A DNA stretch of 6,444 nucleotides, from assembly GCA_963656085.1 (NCBI GenBank), contig CAVKHV010000077.1, positions 1-6,444 on the forward strand, given 5' to 3'. Shown piece after piece: positions 4,736 through 6,444 of this stretch. A program made the translations under genes and the position numbers. This DNA comes from CAVALG01 sp963656085. Its GTDB lineage: Bacteria; Bacillota; Clostridia; Oscillospirales; Acutalibacteraceae. The notes below the pieces were generated by a model. The model did no database searches. It had not been told where the DNA came from and was given only the letters and a program-made list of their open reading frames with translations. Every line of letters starts with the position of its first letter. Position 1 is the first letter of the stretch.

Positions 4736-6262
4736 ATGGAAAAAATATTGGTTTTGGATTTTGGCGGTCAGTACAATCAACTCATTGCCCGCCGCGTCAG
4801 GGATAATAATGTTTATGCCGAAATACTCCCGTACACAACGCCGCTTGAAATCATTAAGCGCAACGGATACAAAGGAATTATATTTACGGGCGGACCCAAC
4901 AGCGTATACGACCCGGCGTCGCCGCACTACACAAAGGATATTCTTGACTTGGGCATTCCCGTACTCGGCATATGCTACGGTTGCCAACTTATCGCCTGGA
5001 TGTGCAACGGCGAGGTATCAACAGCGCCGGTTTCGGAATACGGAAAAATTGAAATTAAAGCAAAGGAAAGCCCGCTTTTTAAGTCCATTCCTTCAACTAA
5101 CACCGTTTGGATGAGCCACACCGATTACATTCCAACGCCTCCGTCAGGTTTCAGAATAACCGCCGAAACGAACGATTGCCCATGCGCCGCAATGGAAAAC
5201 AGTGAAAAAAGCATCTACGCCGTACAATTTCACCCCGAAGTTACGCACTCTCAATACGGCAAAGAAATGCTGCACAATTTCCTTTACGAAATATGCGGAT
5301 GTTCAGGCGACTGGGTAATGGACGATTTTATCGACAAAACAGTTACGCAGTTAAGGGAACAGATAGGCGACAAAAAGGTAATTTTAGGGCTTTCGGGCGG
5401 TGTTGATTCATCGGTCGCCGCAGGGCTTTTATCACGCGCCGTAGGCAGACAGTTGACCTGCGTTTTTGTTGACCAGGGGCTTATGCGTAAAGATGAGGGT
5501 GATTTCGTTGAAAACACCTTCACCACCCTTTTTGATATGAACTTTGTGCGCGTAAATTGCCAAGAGCACTTTCTTGCCAAATTAAAAGGCGTTACCGACC
5601 CTGAAGAAAAACGTAAAATTATCGGGACTGAATTTTTTAATGTTTTTTGGGATGAAATCAGAAAAGAAAATGATGACGGTTTCTTCGCACAGGGTACTAT
5701 CTACCCCGACTGCATTGAATCAGGAAAAGGCGACGCTGCCGTAATCAAAACGCATCATAACAAGGTTAAAATGCCCGACGATGTAAAGTTTGCCGGCATT
5801 ATCGAGCCGCTTTCGGAACTGTTTAAAGATGAGGTTCGCGCCGTTGGCGAAAAATTAGGCATACCGCACGAACTTGTATGGCGGCAGCCCTTCCCCGGCC
5901 CCGGGCTCGGCGTTCGTATAATCGGCGAGATAACTGCCGAAAAGGTTAAAATATTGCAGGAAGCCGACGCTATTTTCCGCGAAGAAATGGCAGCAACGGG
6001 ATATGAAAAAAACTTAAGCCAGTTTTTTGCGGTTTTGCCCGATGTCAAAACCGTCGGTGTAATGGGCGATCACCGCACATACGATCACCTTATTGCACTT
6101 CGCGCAGTTACAACCGATAATTTTATGACTGCAGATTGGGCACAAATACCGTACGACCTGTTGGCAAAGGTTTCAAACCGCATCACCAACGAGGTCGACC
6201 ACGTCAACCGTGTAGTTTACGATATAACCTCAAAACCCCCCGGAACGGTTGAGTGGGAATAA
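4736..6262 (+). CDS. guaA: GMP synthase (glutamine-hydrolysing), complete, 508 residues
   Basis: Converts XMP, ATP and glutamine to GMP, AMP, pyrophosphate and glutamate, the last step of guanine nucleotide synthesis in the cytoplasm. Residues 1-190 are the class I glutamine amidotransferase domain, starting ILVLDFGGQYNQLIARR, with the triad C80 (in GICYGCQ), H166 and E168 (QFHPEVTHSQYG). Residues about 195-385 are the ATP pyrophosphatase domain with the P-loop LGLSGGVDSS at 217-226 and GTIYPDCIESG at 320-330. The rest, from RQPFPGPGLGVRIIGE at 383 to the end KPPGTVEWE, is the dimerisation domain. Length is typical of the family. One small oddity is Cys at 83, where Met is usual (GICYGMQ). 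It follows the lipoprotein with 36 bases between, with no separate promoter seen. The purine riboswitch that controls many clostridial purine genes is not apparent. The last codons form a well known recombination target. Confidence 0.98.
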   Translation: MEKILVLDFGGQYNQLIARRVRDNNVYAEILPYTTPLEIIKRNGYKGIIFTGGPNSVYDPASPHYTKDILDLGIPVLGICYGCQLIAWMCNGEVSTAPVSEYGKIEIKAKESPLFKSIPSTNTVWMSHTDYIPTPPSGFRITAETNDCPCAAMENSEKSIYAVQFHPEVTHSQYGKEMLHNFLYEICGCSGDWVMDDFIDKTVTQLREQIGDKKVILGLSGGVDSSVAAGLLSRAVGRQLTCVFVDQGLMRKDEGDFVENTFTTLFDMNFVRVNCQEHFLAKLKGVTDPEEKRKIIGTEFFNVFWDEIRKENDDGFFAQGTIYPDCIESGKGDAAVIKTHHNKVKMPDDVKFAGIIEPLSELFKDEVRAVGEKLGIPHELVWRQPFPGPGLGVRIIGEITAEKVKILQEADAIFREEMAATGYEKNLSQFFAVLPDVKTVGVMGDHRTYDHLIALRAVTTDNFMTADWAQIPYDLLAKVSNRITNEVDHVNRVVYDITSKPPGTVEWE

Positions 6263-6266
6263 TATC

Positions 6267-6309
6267 AAGAGCAGTGCAAACTCGCATAAACACTGGGTTT
6301 TATGCTCTT
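6267..6309. repeat. Overlapping inverted repeats just after guaA
   Basis: AAGAGCA at 6267-6273 can pair with TGCTCTT at 6303-6309, and AGTG at 6273-6276 with CACT at 6291-6294 within it. Alternatively GCATAAA at 6284-6290 pairs with TTTATGC at 6299-6305 around an 8-base loop. The two right arms overlap, so the main stems exclude each other. There is no T run after either, so this is a poor intrinsic terminator. It could be a recombination-related structure or a weak terminator for guaA. Confidence 0.5.
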
Positions 6310-6321
6310 AAATTCCCGATT

Positions 6322-6342
6322 TGATAGCAAAATGATAGCAAA
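6322..6342. repeat. Tandem direct repeat TGATAGCAAA, two copies at 11-base period
   Basis: Exact 10-base copies lie at 6322-6331 and 6333-6342, separated by one A. The spacing of about one helical turn is what is expected for a protein binding side by side, for example recombinase arm sites at the end of an integrated element. Position 60-80 bases after the guaA stop fits such a role, but no recombinase gene is visible. Confidence 0.6.
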
Positions 6343-6444
6343 CTGTAAAACGGCTTTATTCTAAGCGTTCTATCGGTTTGCAGGTACAATTATGAGACTT
6401 CTTAATATCTTGTGTAAACCTCCGAAAAGGTATAGAATAAAGAT

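Larger units (their letters stand above)
6263..6444. other. Region after guaA without a convincing gene
   Basis: Besides the inverted repeats and the TGATAGCAAA pair, nothing can be assigned. A rightward ATG at 6392 opens a frame (MRLLNILCKPPKRYRIK) that is still open at the edge but has only a weak upstream AGG. A leftward frame entering from the edge ends at a stop at 6356-6358 and gives 28 residues with no recognisable motif. A weak promoter-like pair is TTGTGT at 6410-6415 and TAGAAT at 6433-6438. Confidence 0.4.

Noticed and set aside
6356..6442. C-terminal end of a leftward gene entering from the right edge
   Set aside because: The 28-residue frame has no family motif, in particular no tyrosine recombinase ending, and is too short to support a call.
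6392..6444. Start of a new gene at ATG 6392 (MRLLNILCKPPKRYRIK), open at the edge
   Set aside because: Only 17 codons are visible, the ribosome site is weak, and there is no recognisable motif. It cannot be told from chance.

Overview
The window most resembles a low-to-moderate GC Gram-positive gut or rumen anaerobe of the Clostridia (Oscillospiraceae/Lachnospiraceae-like). This is inferred from a very large secreted esterase built with clostridial-style CxxC linker modules, a short Ser/Asn/Thr-rich lipoprotein, strong GGAGGT-type ribosome sites and a consensus vegetative promoter. No rRNA or other taxonomic marker is present, so genus and species stay open.

Layout. Bases 1-3887 are one uninterrupted reading frame on the minus strand. 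It starts at 3887 and runs off the left edge, giving at least 1295 residues. I translated it end to end and found no stop or frameshift. It has a signal peptide, an N-terminal SGNH hydrolase domain resembling DUF4886, four tandem Cys/His modules, a central region I do not recognise, two more modules, a second and different SGNH domain (sialate O-acetylesterase/SASA type), then further Cys/His modules to the edge. It is a secreted double carbohydrate esterase, missing its C-terminus here.

Bases 3888-4276 are a divergent intergenic region. It holds a candidate promoter for the esterase, a near-consensus promoter for the rightward genes, two palindromes that are candidate operators, and a run of ten cytosines.

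Rightward, 4277-4699 encodes a 140-residue lipoprotein of low complexity. A hairpin followed by five T overlaps its stop codon. GMP synthase (guaA) follows 36 nt later at 4736-6262 and is complete, with all catalytic motifs. No promoter was seen between the two, so guaA probably depends at least partly on readthrough from the lipoprotein promoter.

Bases 6263-6444, past guaA, hold no convincing gene. They contain inverted repeats and a tandem TGATAGCAAA repeat. The 3' end of guaA is a known integration hotspot, so this could be the left junction of an integrated element, although no recombinase gene is visible.

Functionally, the esterase would remove acetyl or other acyl groups from polysaccharides or glycans outside the cell, while guaA serves nucleotide synthesis. 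Nothing in the sequence links the two divergent units except the shared intergenic control region.
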